DNA of 64,000 nucleotides from Phragmites australis (taxonomy: Eukaryota; Streptophyta; Magnoliopsida; Poales; Poaceae), in NCBI RefSeq assembly GCF_958298935.1, contig NC_084943.1:5776001-5840000 (forward strand), given 5' to 3'. This document shows positions 10,814-22,647 of the stretch, piece by piece. How positions within the stretch are numbered: position 1 is the first letter of the stretch; every line of letters begins with the position of its first letter. The translations under genes were made by a program, and so were the position numbers. Below the pieces are notes generated by a model, which saw nothing but the letters and a program-made list of their open reading frames with translations, made no database searches and had not been told where the DNA came from.

Positions 10814-11791
10814 TTAGTTAACGATTACACATTCGTAATGATCACGACATATGTAAGTAGCTTCCTCGGTGTCTTCTATTTGACTTAGGTCGACGTTCTC
10901 TCCAAAAGGAGGGAGGTCGTCAAATTTACTGTAGTCTTTGTCATTGATGACATTTTCAACTCCGATAGTTCTTCTTTTTCCTTGAAGAACCATGTGGCGA
11001 TGTTTATCAGTCGGGTCCTTTACATAGAAGACTTGTGTAATATCATTGGCAAGTATGAATAGTTCTTCTCTCTTACCGACGAGTTTGAGATCCACAATAG
11101 TCATACCATACTTGTCGATGTTCACTCCTCCTAGGAGTTTGACCCATTAGCACCGAAAAAGAGGGACATTCAACAGTCCATAATAGAGCTCCCAAATCTC
11201 CTCTATAAATCCATAGTAGGTCTTCCTATTGCCGTTACTGTTATAGGCATTGATACGTACACCGCTATTTTTATTAGTACTCTTGTCATCTTGTACTCTC
11301 GTATAAAATGTATATCCATTGATGTCGTATCCTTAGAATGTTAGAATTGAAGTTGACGGTCCATGAGCAAGAAGTTTCAACTGAGCATCCTCTGTATCCT
11401 TACCCATCATGTATCTGCATAACCAATTGTCGAAATGATCTCTATGCTCTCCCGTGATCCAATCCGCTAACTTTGTTGAGTTTTTTGTGCGTAAGCATGT
11501 TCACATGCATATTGATATATGGGTCCACTACAACTGATTATTGCATAACTGTGAAATATGCTTGAGTGAAAGAAACATGATCGGTTGTACGGACTGATTT
11601 CTCATCTATCATCCCTATCCCATGTAACCTCACCTCATGGTGAGATACAGACACACCAATTAGTTTGAGATTCATGTATTCGACACAGAACTCAATGACC
11701 TCCTTAGTTCCCCACCCTATGGCAATTTAACCTTATGGCCGACCTCGGTTACAAACATATTTCTTCAGAACCCCCATCAACCTTTCAAAAG
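10814..11791 (-). pseudogene. CACTA TNP2 transposase, C-terminal block (DUF4218 end and DUF4216)
   Basis: Minus strand. The end nearest 11791 encodes YPFERLMGVLKKYV and FCVEYMNLKLIGV, the DUF4218 signature. It continues with stops through ~11130. The last open stretch (11125-10814) reads FILANDITQVFYVKDPTD and then FDDLPPFGENVDLSQIED, the DUF4216 signature. Both domains form the C-terminal half of plant CACTA TNP2 proteins. The block was separated from the preceding part of the same protein (22648 onward) by a Tat-like retrotransposon. Stops show it is dead. Confidence 0.88.
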
Positions 11792-11796
11792 GGTAC

Positions 11797-12289
11797 TAAC
11801 GATGAATAATGGATAGCTACCATATCCAGGTACCCCCAGGATTTCTTGTTATTCTCAGGGTATATCTTTTATCTCTGGGAAGGGGATCCCTTGAAGAAAG
11901 CAAACAACCCTTAGATACCCAAGACATCCCATAACTGGGAAGGTTTATCTCCAAGAATCGGAAGGAGGAGTCCATAGGACGACAACCCCATATATACATG
12001 GAGCCAAGTGGCCCTGTGGAGGACAAGTCATTAGGGAGTACCACAAGCGAGACAAGTCAATAGAAGGTAAGGAGGAATTCACTGACTAGGTTTAGAACCA
12101 TCTAGGCTAGCTACCCCCCCTCCGGTAACAAGCTTAGATCAATACAAGACAAACAGGACATATGGTTATTATCCTTAGGGAGGCTTGAACTATCTAAAAC
12201 CATAGGTATTCCCCTTGTGATTTGTCTACTCAAAACATCCCCTAATTGTTCAACAAGTTCGTTCGATCGAGGTTCACCAATCGTCAACA
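11797..12289 (+). repeat. 5' LTR of the Tat-like element
   Basis: 493 bp, aligning throughout with 22153-22642. It starts TAACGATGAATAATGG (the expected TG is mutated to TA) and ends AATCGTCAACA. TATA-like sequence catatatacatgg lies near 11990. The pair of LTRs shows many substitutions and small indels, so the insertion is not recent. Confidence 0.9.
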
Positions 12290-12290
12290 G

Positions 12291-12308
12291 CTGGCGTCGT
12301 CCGTGGGG
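12291..12308 (+). other. Primer-binding site of the Tat-like element
   Basis: tggcgtcgtccgtgggga begins two bases after the 5' LTR. Sites of the form tggcgccgtc(t/c)gtgggga are the usual primer-binding sites of grass Tat elements. It is a tRNA 3'-end complement, not a tRNA gene. Confidence 0.75.
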
Positions 12309-13970
12309 ATTATGAAAAAAGGCGTTGAAGAGTCTACACATGACATGTTGTCAACATCACCCAAAGCTTCACCGAAAATTGGTTTTCAGATGAGGGTTCT
12401 ACGACAACTTTACCTCTCTCCATGACATACCGGTGATCGATCGGGTGGATTTCGGCAATGATTCAAGCGACGAGGTAAGTCAATTTATGGAGTAATGTGC
12501 AAAAGATTACAACATTGAGTTTGAACACTTAGTTTCCAAGACAACTGTGAATGTCCAATTCACAACAAGTCATGATCAACCCTAGTAGTTTCTGACAACA
12601 TGGATTGCCAAGATACCAACCTGGAGCAATCCGATGAAGCATCCATAATGGATCTACACATCTCCTCTAGCGGAGATTACCCTTCAGAAGTTTTTGGTAT
12701 CGGAGACAGTGGTGATGATTTGGGTCATCATGATGATGACCCTACAAATGATTGAGGTGGTCTAGCATCGGTGGCAGGTAATGGTCAGCCTCAGGAAAGC
12801 ACACCACCTCCGGTCCTTATCGGGGCCACGGTCATACAGTCTCCCAATTATCAACAGGGGGCTGACCACTTTAAATCCACGACTGCTAAGAGGATTCTCC
12901 TTCTACAAGAGGCCCTCATGCATCCTCCAACCACGGATCTGTCTACCCCAGCCGATAAAGATTAGGTGAACTCGGCGGTTGACTTAACAAAGGAGATCAT
13001 CTTCCAGGAAAAGAACTCTCATCAAGCCCTAGCCAGAAATAGTGCTAATCGAGCTAACCGGGCAATCACCCATGGCAAGATGCATTGGACTCGGAGAGGC
13101 ATAATCCTAGGAACAAGGCTTTCTGGGATGACAATCGGGTAAATAATTACCATCGGACCTCACCGGTCAAAGGTCATTCGATCAATGACTTGTGTTAGTT
13201 CATCAACGACTGGCGAAGACGCCCTAGGGCTTCTGAGGAGGCTTCTTCTACTCCTCGTCAATCTAATCAAGAAATGTCCCAACATCGATCAAATCGGGAC
13301 CGATCTCTGATCGTCACTGGAAAGACTCTTGGGGGTGCCGAAACCAAGCAAGATGCCATCAACGGATGTTTGGCCTTTTCTCCAGATCTACAGAATGTAA
13401 ACTGGCCAACAAGGTTTTGCCCTAGGACGATCGAGAAATACAATGGAAGCACAAATCCTATTGAGTTTCTCCAGATCTATACCACAACCCTCCAAGTGGC
13501 TGGTGAGGAAGAGAAGGTAATGGTGAATTACCTCACTATAGCCCTTGAAGGGGCAGCTAGGATATAGTTGGCCAATCTATCACCAGGGACAATCTACTCA
13601 TGGGAACATCTTTATGACGTGTTTCGAGCAAACTTCCAGGGTACTTACATTTTCCCCGGCATGAAAAACAATCTCCATCATAGTGAGCAGCTGGGGAATG
13701 AAACCTTGTGCGAGTTTGTGCATCTCTTCAGCCATACCTGGAACCATCCCAAAGATTAGCGACTATGATGTCATCCAAGCATTCACTCAAAGGTTTAAGA
13801 GCCGGCGTTGCATTGAAGACATTGCCAGAAAGGAGCCTGAAATGGTTGAGGAGCTCATGCAGATTATTGATAAGTCTGCTAGGGCTGAAGATGCACTCCT
13901 CTACATTAAGGAAAAGACTCAGGGCATCAAGCATCCTCAACCTAGGCTCGGTGACAACAAGGTTTAGAGC
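12309..13970 (+). pseudogene. gag of the Tat-like element
   Basis: Coding remnants become recognisable at about 13274-13970: NWPTRFCPRTIEKYNGSTNP, then FLQIYTTTLQVAG, WEHLYDVFRANFQGTY, then (in another frame) NTIPKISDYDVIQAFTQR and KEPEMVEELMQIIDKSARA. These are the capsid features of grass Tat-lineage Gag. A stop at 13565-13567 and a frameshift around 13750 break it. The upstream part (12309-13270) is leader or gag N-terminus with several stops and is not clearly assignable. Confidence 0.75.
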
Positions 13971-14994
13971 AAGCGTAAGAAGAACACCAAGGGAGGTAAC
14001 AGCAAGAAAGCTAAATCTGATAATGTTTTTGTAGATCTACCCGACATCTATCCCAACCAGTGCTCTGGTCCTTCTCAAGGCAGAAGCTTTACACCCGGCT
14101 TCGATGAACGAGATGGGAAGCCTCAGTGCAACTTCCACCAAACTGACAACCACAACATCTATGAGTGTTTCCTCTAGAAAAAGTTGGTCAAAACATAAGT
14201 CAAAATAGCGGCTAAGGGGAAGAAGATTTCGATCATGTCCTAAAGCAGAGACTCCAACTCAGATGGTAGCGAGAAATATACAAACCCGATGTCTTTCTAG
14301 CTGGCCGAGAGGATGATCGACCACATGTTCGATGGTTCTGTGTTATACAAGTCCAAGTGGCAGTACAAGTCAGTGTCTCGAGAAGGCCTAGCCGTCATCC
14401 TAAAGGGTCATCAGGTCATGCAGTGGTCGAACACCGAAATCTCCTTTGGCCAAGAAGACTATCATGATAACTTTGTATAGCCAGGCCATTTCCCAATAGT
14501 GGTTGAGTTTATGATAAATAACTACAAGGTTACCCGAGTCCTTATAGATGGAGTGATCTCCCTAAACATCCTCTTTGCTAATGAATTAGAAGGAATGCAG
14601 ATCTCCCGGTGTGCTATTGAGCCGGTTACTCAAGATTTTCCAGGTATAGTACCTGGGTCTTCAGCCACTCCCATCTGCCAGATATCCCTACCTATTACCT
14701 TGGGGAAGCATGACAATTTTCAGATAGAAAAAATTATGTTCCACGTGGTCGACTTCAAGACGGCATACAATGTCATCCTAGGAAGACCTACTCTTGCCAA
14801 AATTCATAGCCACCACGCATTACGCTTATCAATGCATGAATATCCCTAGACCTGAGGGAATCATCACAGTTAGAGATTGTCCTAAGGTAGGTCTCCGTTG
14901 CGACAAACAAAGTCTCGACATGGTAGTTCAACACCAACCAAGCGAGGAACCCAAAAGCTTTTGGATCAAGGTGGATAAGAAGCCTCAGTCATAA
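13971..14994 (+). pseudogene. Nucleocapsid linker and protease of the Tat-like element
   Basis: A basic linker (about 13970-14230, with CSGPSQGRSF-type sequence and a degenerate zinc knuckle) precedes the retropepsin domain at 14499-14849. The active-site region reads VLIDGVISLNILF, with the catalytic aspartate kept (residue 17 of the open stretch) but the usual second glycine and serines changed. The flap and C-terminal part VVDFKTAYNVILGRPTLAK is well preserved, and a tail (14794-14994) continues in another frame. Coding similarity ends near 15000, where RT would be expected. Confidence 0.78.
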
Positions 14995-15842
14995 CCACGA
15001 TCACAACGCCTCGTTATGCAAACCCAAAGACTTAGGGGCACGACATCATGAATAGTTTATAGCCCATGAAATAGCATCTACGCTAACCTTGAAATAATAA
15101 GGGTCACTACATATCGGCATAATCTAGTCTATGTCGTTTAGGTTTAAGATAATGGGTCTAGTCGTCAGGAGTTTTCTGTAAGTTCTAAGTGTAACTCCTA
15201 AGAGTACCTTCTCGTAATAATAAAGATCATATTGTCTATGAAGTCAATCGATTTTCTTTTTCTGCCTTACTTGTCTTTCCACGCATCCTCATGCCTGACA
15301 AACAAGGTAAGTCACTTCTTGGTTCCTTCCTCCCAAACGTGCACCCAGGGTGGCGAAAAGTTTGTATCGACCCAATGGCAATATGAGTTCCCTTTACTTT
15401 AAAGATGTTTTTTATTATCTGGACTGCCCACCCAGAATTTCTATTTCCGAGTAGATAGTCAAGGGACCAATAAGTACTAGGCGCTGGAAACCGAAAACAA
15501 CATATTGTGTGTTCTCTGGAAGTAGATTATAATGAGAAATGAAGAACCATTGCGTTATGAGCTCGGGTTGTGAAAAGGTTTCTTATCACATTCCACGGGT
15601 GACTGGTGCTACAACGCCTCCCACTAAAGCGGGCTGAAGGCTGGTCATAATAAGCGCTCTAACTAGTGATCGACATGTCCTAAACTAATCAAAGGAAGAA
15701 GTCGATAAAAGATCACCATTTGCTGTCAAAAGAGTCTAGCACGAAGTACTCACATCAAGCATGAAGAAAAATTTAAGTTCCCAACTTAAACTAACAAAAT
15801 CTACCAAATGTTCTTACAAATTGTAGGGTGAAAGTAAAAGAA
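14995..15842. other. Non-coding interior of the Tat-like element
   Basis: No open frame of note and no RT or integrase motif on either strand. It lies between the sense gag-protease end and the 3' end of the antisense reading frame. Confidence 0.5.
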
Positions 15843-17934
15843 CTACATTGAGCGCAAGAAGTCCATCTCATCCACGAAGGCCTTGGCTATCCCCATCACC
15901 TCCTCAACCTTGTCGGCTGATGATTTTTCTATCTCGTCCCTGAAACCTTCTAGGAGGATGTTTATGTTGAACTTTGGTTGATGGGTCCTCAGGACAGCCA
16001 TCACATAGGCGAGTGTCAGCTCCACACTCTGTCAGGACTGGCTCAAGAGGTGTTCGGTGACTATGTTATGGAACCCACTGAATGCCTCAGCAAGCTGGGT
16101 AACCCGAACAGTGAGCCCATGACCGTCCTCTCCGCCAGTAGCCTTTGTATGAATCCCAACCCTGGCAAGCACTTCTTAGAAGACATCGAGCGTCACGACA
16201 AGCGATTAGCGAGCGACCAACATTTGGGCCCCTTCCTGGGTGATAGCTTCTCGAGCGATGGAGAGTTCTTCAAGGTGATATATTAAGAAGATAAAAGAAT
16301 GAGCAACTTGTTGGGATGCGACAGGCTTACCCTTCATCCGATCTTCTAGCATGGCGTTCCCCTTCTCCTTCTTGGCTGCCACCCAAGAGAGCTGCTAGTG
16401 TAACTCGGTAGCCTCCTTCTCGAGCTCAGGAACTCAGAAGGTGGCCTTCATGGAACCGCAGTGGGTCTTGTTCAAGCAGTGCAAGGCAAACTTCAAAGAA
16501 CGATAAGGTCAGTACCAGTCATTTTGCTAATTGGGTTTCTAATCTGTAGGTAGAATCTTACCATGAAGAAGTCATTGAACTTCTAATCCCACTGATGGCC
16601 TACCCGCCCTTCAAGCCATTCCCCCAGGATGCATCCAGCAGAATCCTGTACTCCTTCCATGGAAGAGCAGCGGTGATCTCATTGTTGGCTACTTCTAGTT
16701 CCTGACTTGTAGCCACTGATGTCGAGGCTCGCCAGGCTTGCTGCCATCTCCTTCATAGGAGGGAGGGTTGGAAGTTCGAGAAGTCGGGGCTTCGGTACTA
16801 TTTGTGGTATTTCGACTTGCCTGTGGGAGAGACAAATTCAAACCATGCATTCCATCAAGCATAGGAATTAATTCTCAGCATACCTAAGCCATTTCCTAGT
16901 CGTTGAAGGCTTCTCCAGGACCAGAAGAGGTGCTAATCTCTTGTTCCCTGATGCTAACTGGGTAAAGGGAGCATCGTTCGATGGACTCATAGGGGCTGCT
17001 ATCTTCATGCCCTCTTGGGCAAAGGCTAAAACATACTCGATAGATTAAAGAACAAGCACGATAGCGAAAGATCGAGGTAAATGCTCAACTTACCAAGGTC
17101 AAGGCCGTGGTCAAGGTCGGCACTGGGTTTGTGGGAGCATAAGGAGCAGGAGCAGTTGACGTTGGCGGCCTAACACCACTTGCCACTAGATCTACTACTG
17201 CAAAGTTGTCCTCCTCCAATGGCATGCCACTATCAAAAGATACAATTTGCAACATGCCACTTCTAGTCTCACTCAGACCCTTGCTCCCCGTGATGAGGGC
17301 ATCATCTGGGTCTACAGTCAGGGCTCCTGCATTCTCGGCCTCCGGATCGCGACCTCCGTGTCTGGGAAGCTATCCAAGTCGACAATAGCCGTCACTACAA
17401 GTATGGCTACTCGGAATAAAGAACAAGAATTAGGAAGGTTTGTGATACTTACCGACATGATTCTTGCCTGAGCTTCATGGTCCATCTCTATGATAGAAGT
17501 CAAGATATGTTTGCGGTAGGAAGAAGGGATGGCTTCAAAAAGAACCCTGACCTTCTTGTCGGTAGCCTCTGGTGAATACACTATGAGATGAAGCGATAGG
17601 CAATGAGGATATGCCTTACAGACCCCTTGAACATGGCTACTAAATACCTATCTCACCTTCTCGAGCCAGATCCAATCCAGCTAGAAATAGCCAAGCCCTA
17701 GTAATCCTCTACTTCAGAGGACTAAGGCAGCGCTTGATGAAGTCCCTAGAAACATTATACACCATAAGGTTCCTCTCCTTTAGGAGTAAGATCTCGCTGA
17801 TAAGTTTCCAATGAAAAGTGGTCATCACCGACTCCTCTTTCTAGATGACCCTTGATAGTAGTTGTATGCCATGGTAAGGAAGTACCTTCGGGCCAGGTTG
17901 GCAGTAGAAATACTTCTTATGCCAACCCAACCAG
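15843..17934 (-). pseudogene. Antisense ORF of the Tat-like element, C-terminal part ('putative gypsy-type transposon' protein)
   Basis: Minus-strand remnants. Near 17930-17870 the sequence reads LGWHKKYFYCQPG; at 17720-17690, after a stop, RITRAWLFLAGLD. At 17581-17318 there is an open stretch, and the C-terminus (16025-15843) has LTLAYVMAVLRTHQPKFNIN and EIEKSSADKVEEVMGIAKAF. This layout fits the Transposase_28-type protein family often annotated in grasses within Tat elements on the strand opposite gag-pol. Stops are frequent. It continues at 21042-21742 beyond a solo LTR. Its function in the element is unknown. Confidence 0.6.
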
Positions 17935-17939
17935 GAGGA

Positions 17940-20900
17940 TGTCATACCTAGTTTTATAAAAGAACAAACCCAGATGTAAACTACATATATGCCAAGATCA
18001 AGTTTCATACATGCAACAACCTCATCAGTATATCACACACAGTGCCATTATTACAATGTTTAACTTAAATAAATAGAAAGGACCTCAAGGTCTTAACCAA
18101 AGCACACTAGAAAAACATGGTGAAGCTCCCATCTTCCACAGGCAATCGACCGGGGTCTACCAGCCTAGCAATCTTCATCTTCATTCTAAATTAGTATATC
18201 TCTCCTTCATTGTCTAAGCAGCATTTTGAAGTACATTTGTATGGAATAGCAAGTATGAGTACATGTCGTACTTTGCAAGAGTGGAAAATAAATGGCATGC
18301 AAGCTTGAATAAAAGAACAAGCTATAATAGGTATAATTTGCATAAATGCCAACTATGCTAATGCAACAGTTATAAAAGCATCATATTTAACTAGGTGAAT
18401 CATCATTAAACTTTCACTTCTAGATACACAGGTTTCCCAACCACCTGAAATCTACATTAGGCTACCAAACCAACCAACTTGATACCCATCGCAGGTAACC
18501 AAAAAACATCCACTATTACCCATATCACAAGTAACTAACCATCCAACTGCTACCCATCACAGGTAACAAACCATCAACCAAAGCCAAAACACAAACCAAC
18601 TAATCATGTGAAGGGATCACACCACTCTTAACCGTGAGCATGACTGATATATCAGTTTTACACTATGCCAATGTCTTCCAACTTCACCCACAAGTTGTGA
18701 TTCTTGTATGCTCGTGCCATCACAGCACTTACACACTTCCGAGGTCTGCGGCTAGGTTTCAGTACAAGGCCATTACAAAACATCCTCCCAACAAGAATAT
18801 GTCCACTGAGATTTCACTGCCAACAAAGTGGCATCGCACCACCCAGAAGCCCCCTCTTGTGCCTTGTAGCTTCAGAAAGAATCACTCTTTCCTTCCTACA
18901 CCACCCTTGGCTTATACTACGTTGAGGATCTCCTAATTAATTAGCCATGTCATACCCATATAAGCCTCGTGGTTGAACTATAAATCGGGGTTACCCGTTC
19001 CACGAAATGGTCCTTAGGATATTGAGCAGACACTACCACCAACCATAGTGCTCCCACGCACCAGTGCATTGCCGCATCATCCTCATCTAACCTTCTGCTC
19101 AACATCCCTATGTTCCATGTTGCTACAACAATTACCAGTATTCTCAACTCATAGATACATAGACCATTAGTCAAGTTTAACCAACAACCCAACCATACCC
19201 TTGTGCAAGGCTAAACATAAGTTACCCAACATAAGCACTACTAACAACTAGGGCGACAAGGGATACATGGAACAAGGTACTATAAGCAAATGGGATTCAA
19301 AATTAACAGTATGCATATTTGAAGTAGAGAACGCATTTGAAAAACTAGGATCATAATTCTCAAGGATACTTGCCTCTTCCAACTTGCTGCTCAAACTCTT
19401 CAAAGACTTGGTCTTGGAGATTCTCGAACTCCTCCTCGTCTACTCTTGATACACACCAAAAGACACAAAACAAAAATATCTAATAACAGTATACTAAACA
19501 ATAGATAACATCAATTAAAAAGGTACTAAAACATAGCACACGCTGCTACAAACGTGAGAGCGCAAAAATCATCTAAATCGGAGCTAGAATGAGAAAGTTA
19601 CACTAAAACCAAGTTTAGGGTTAAATCTGAAAAAGAAAAGGACCTATTTTGAATAAAACAGAAAGGTTAAGGGCCCTTTGTAAAAATATAGGGATCATTT
19701 TGTAATTATAAAAAAGTTTAGAGACTAAACTGTAAAAAGATAGGGGCTTTTAGATAATATAGAAAAGTCTAGGGGCTTACATGCAAAATTGCCAATTTTC
19801 TTGAATTGAAATAAATAGAAATTGATTGGGAAAAGGCTCTACTGACGTGGCGAGACAAGTCAGCATAACGCTGAGGTAGCGATGATGTGGACGATGATGT
19901 GGCGCAGAGGTGGCGGCTGACTAGATTATGAAACTGATACATGGCATCGCGCTATAGGTTGGAGATGCAATCGGCACCGACGGCAGAGAGAAGACACGGC
20001 GGGAAGGGAACAACGGCGGCAGACTCGTCGAAATTTCACCAGGACGGTGCTTCGGTGGGCTATGGTCGACGGTGAGCGGCGGAACAGGAAGGAGGGGGCA
20101 CGACGAACCCTTTTGATGGCATACCTTGGGCGGCGTGGCACGGGAAGGAGGTCGGCAATGGGAGGGACGTCGAGGGATCTCGGTTCTTCATCGACGGTGA
20201 GGCTTCGGTGACTGAGATGCGAAGGCGAGCGCACCAATGCACTAAAGATGTGGTGGCGAAGCTCACAGGTGGGTCAGACAGGACAAAGCGCGATGGATTT
20301 CAGCTACAGGCGAGTTCGGTCGAGGCAACATTGGTGGTGGTGGCTGGAGCTAGGGTTTGGGGGCGGCTTGGTCTGGGGACAGATCCAGGAGGGTTGAACT
20401 TATATTGGCGGGGGATATCTCATGGGGCGTTCGAATTCAGTGGTCTTCGTTGGGATTCAGTATTGGGGAGCGCGGCGGTGTTTCTGGCCGACTCGGACTC
20501 GAGGAGGCGCGGTGTGCTCAGGTCAGAGATGGAGGAAGAGGACGTGCCCCACCTGGCAGCAACACACGAGGGGAGACGGCGTGGGACAACAGTAGGCACG
20601 CGCTAGAGTTGGGCTGGGTGAAGGGAGAGACGGCTCGGCCCACACGGCAGGGAGGCGGGGGAGGAGGGAGAGAAATGGGCTCGGCTAGGGATGGAAAAGG
20701 AGCGGACCAAAAAGAAAAATGAAAAGGGGGGAGGGGGAAGAAAGGATTTTGGCTCGAAAAGGAAAAATTGGATTTTCTTTTATGAAATATTTTCAACTTT
20801 TTCCAAAAATCTAAACGGCGCATCTCGATGTTTTCAAAATTTCATTTTTCACACAATAAACTCTGATGCTTCTATACCAGCATGAATGCAACACAATAAT

Positions 20901-21036
20901 AAATATAACCTAAATTAATTTTTTAATTTAGAAAGTAAATTTCCACCTTGGGTTTTGAGAAGAAGGAGAACACCCTAAATCTAAAGAAGAGATATTTTAT
21001 TACTATTTTTAAAATTTTGAAAATTGGGGTGTTATA
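17940..21036 (-). mobile_element. Solo LTR (~3.1 kb) inserted in the Tat-like element
   Basis: Target duplication gagga lies at 17935-17939 and 21037-21041. The left end is TGTCATACC; the right end is GGGTGTTATA (expected ...CA, mutated to TA), so on the minus strand it begins TATAACACCCCAATTTTC. Long LTRs starting TGTAACACCCC are typical of Tekay/Del-type Gypsy elements in grasses, and 3.1 kb fits. No internal coding region is present, so this is a solo LTR left by LTR-LTR recombination. The GC-rich open frames at 19926-20823 lie inside the LTR and are not genes. Confidence 0.88.
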
Positions 21037-21041
21037 GAGGA

Positions 21042-21742
21042 CTTGACAACAAAGTCAATGTACTCCGCCTATTTGCCTTCTCCGAGCTAGAGTCCGGTGC
21101 CACCGACGACCTTATTCTAGAGCCTCTTCAATACATAGAAGTACCGAAAGAGGTCGAGGATGGACGGAAGCCGAGAAAGGATTCTCATAGATGCATGAAG
21201 ATGCACAGCATGATGATAGAATTGAGATTCAGGTGGATGAGCTCCAGGCCATAGAAAGCTAGCACCCTGAGGAAGAAGCTAGATGGAGGGAAGCCAAAGC
21301 AGCTGCGGAAGAAGTCAAGGAAAACCGCCGAGCTGTGGGTATCCGGGCTCAGGATTATTTGCCTTGTCGCTTGCGTGCAGGGGATCAGAACCCAGGGAGG
21401 GATCACCTCCTCATTCTTAGCCTTCTCCAAAGCCTCCTCTTTGATCTCTGACTACTACCATTCTGGGATTGAGATTGCCATCTCATTGGTGGACGAGGTC
21501 TCTTTCTCATTCTTCTTCTTTCCCATGGTGGCGGAGAGATTAGGGGAAGAGGGTTTTTTGAAGGTTTTTAGAGCTGGGGCGCAAGGAGAACGATGAGAGT
21601 GAAGGAAAGAAGTCGATGATGGAAGAATGGACATTGAAGCGGCTCTCTCTTTGCCTTTATGCAAAGAGAGGGCTCGAGGAAACGGAGGTTCAGCTGATGA
21701 CGTGATACGACTCGAGGCCATGATCTCCCTCTTTATCGTCAC
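21042..21742 (-). pseudogene. Antisense ORF of the Tat-like element, N-terminal part
   Basis: Minus strand, continuing into 17934 after removal of the solo LTR. The stretch 21430-21185 contains FFRSCFGFPPSSFFLRVLAF, followed by a L-x-H-L-x-x-N-x-I-M-x-L region. These are the hallmark of the N-terminal domain of 'putative gypsy-type transposon' (Transposase_28-like) proteins of grasses. A serine-rich leader (21742-21455) precedes it and may include the start, ATG at 21740-21742. The gene would be transcribed from within the 3' part of the retrotransposon, against the LTR promoter. Confidence 0.62.
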
Positions 21743-22141
21743 GTCACATTTAATGTCTGGTGCATGCGAGGAAGTTGGTTTTGTACCCCAAGGAGTTCGC
21801 CTCCTCGCGCTGCTACCATAATCATGATACTATAGTAGGGAAGGATTCTCACCACTACCTAAAATCTCTGTTGTGATGTTTCAATTTTCAAAGTTCAGTA
21901 GTAACATACTTTTTTCCTTCCAAAGGGCTAGGCTTGCAAAAACAAATCTACCTAGATGGGACACCTTCTTGAGAACTCTCTTGGGGACTTGAAGGCGTTA
22001 AAAATCCTGAGTAGAAAATAAAAAAATGATTAGATGCTTCACCCTAATTGGTGATCCGAGTCCTACTCGATGACATGATTAAACAAAAATCTTATCTTTG
22101 CTAGCTATATACTTGAACCGTCGAAGCCTCATTTGACGTAT

Positions 22142-22152
22142 TGATGGGGGCT
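22142..22152 (+). other. Polypurine tract of the Tat-like element
   Basis: tgatgggggct lies immediately before the 3' LTR at 22153, the expected position and composition for the plus-strand primer. Confidence 0.65.
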
Positions 22153-22642
22153 TGACGATGAATAATGGATATCTACCATACCCTAGTACCTCAGGGTTTC
22201 CCAAAATTCTTAAGACATCTTTATCTTTGGGAAGGGGATCCATGGAAGAAAGAAAATCACCCATAGATACCCAAGGCGTCCCATAACCAGGAAGGTTTAT
22301 CTCCAAGAATCGAAAGGAGGAGTCCAGAGGACGTACGACACCCCCATATATATACGGAGTCAAGGGGCCCTATGGAGGACAAGTCATTAGGGATGACCAC
22401 AATAAGACAAGTCAACAAAAGCCAAGAAGGAAGTTGCCGACTAGGTTTGGATCCATCTAGGATAGCTACCCCAGTAGCAAGCTTGGATCAATACAAGACA
22501 AACATGTTATATGGTTATTATCCTCAGGGAGTCCTGAACCTATCTAAAAACCCCTGTGTGTTCCCCTTGTGATTCGTCTACTCAAAGCATCCTCCAATTC
22601 TTCAATAAGTTTGTTAGATCGGCGATTCACCAATCGTCAACA
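22153..22642 (+). repeat. 3' LTR of the Tat-like element
   Basis: 490 bp, starts TGACGATGAATAATGG and ends AATCGTCAACA, followed by target duplication ggtac. It aligns with 11797-12289. TATA-like catatatatacgg near 22345. Confidence 0.9.
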
Positions 22643-22647
22643 GGTAC

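Larger units (their letters stand above)
11797..22642 (+). mobile_element. Tat-like Ty3/Gypsy retrotransposon, non-autonomous (gag-protease plus antisense ORF)
   Basis: Target duplication ggtac is present at 11792-11796 and 22643-22647. The 5' LTR is 11797-12289 and the 3' LTR 22153-22642; a primer-binding-type site starts at 12291 and a polypurine tract ends near 22151. Gag and protease remnants occupy about 13270-14990. No RT, RNase H or integrase was found in the remaining ~7 kb. Instead a gene-like frame runs on the opposite strand (21742 to 15843), itself split by a solo LTR. This resembles grass Tat-lineage elements that lack pol (Zeon/Dasheng style). It interrupts the CACTA transposase between its two DUF4218 pieces. 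Confidence 0.9.

Noticed and set aside
19926..20823. Several GC-rich open frames on both strands
   Set aside because: They lie inside the 3.1 kb solo LTR with defined ends and target duplication.
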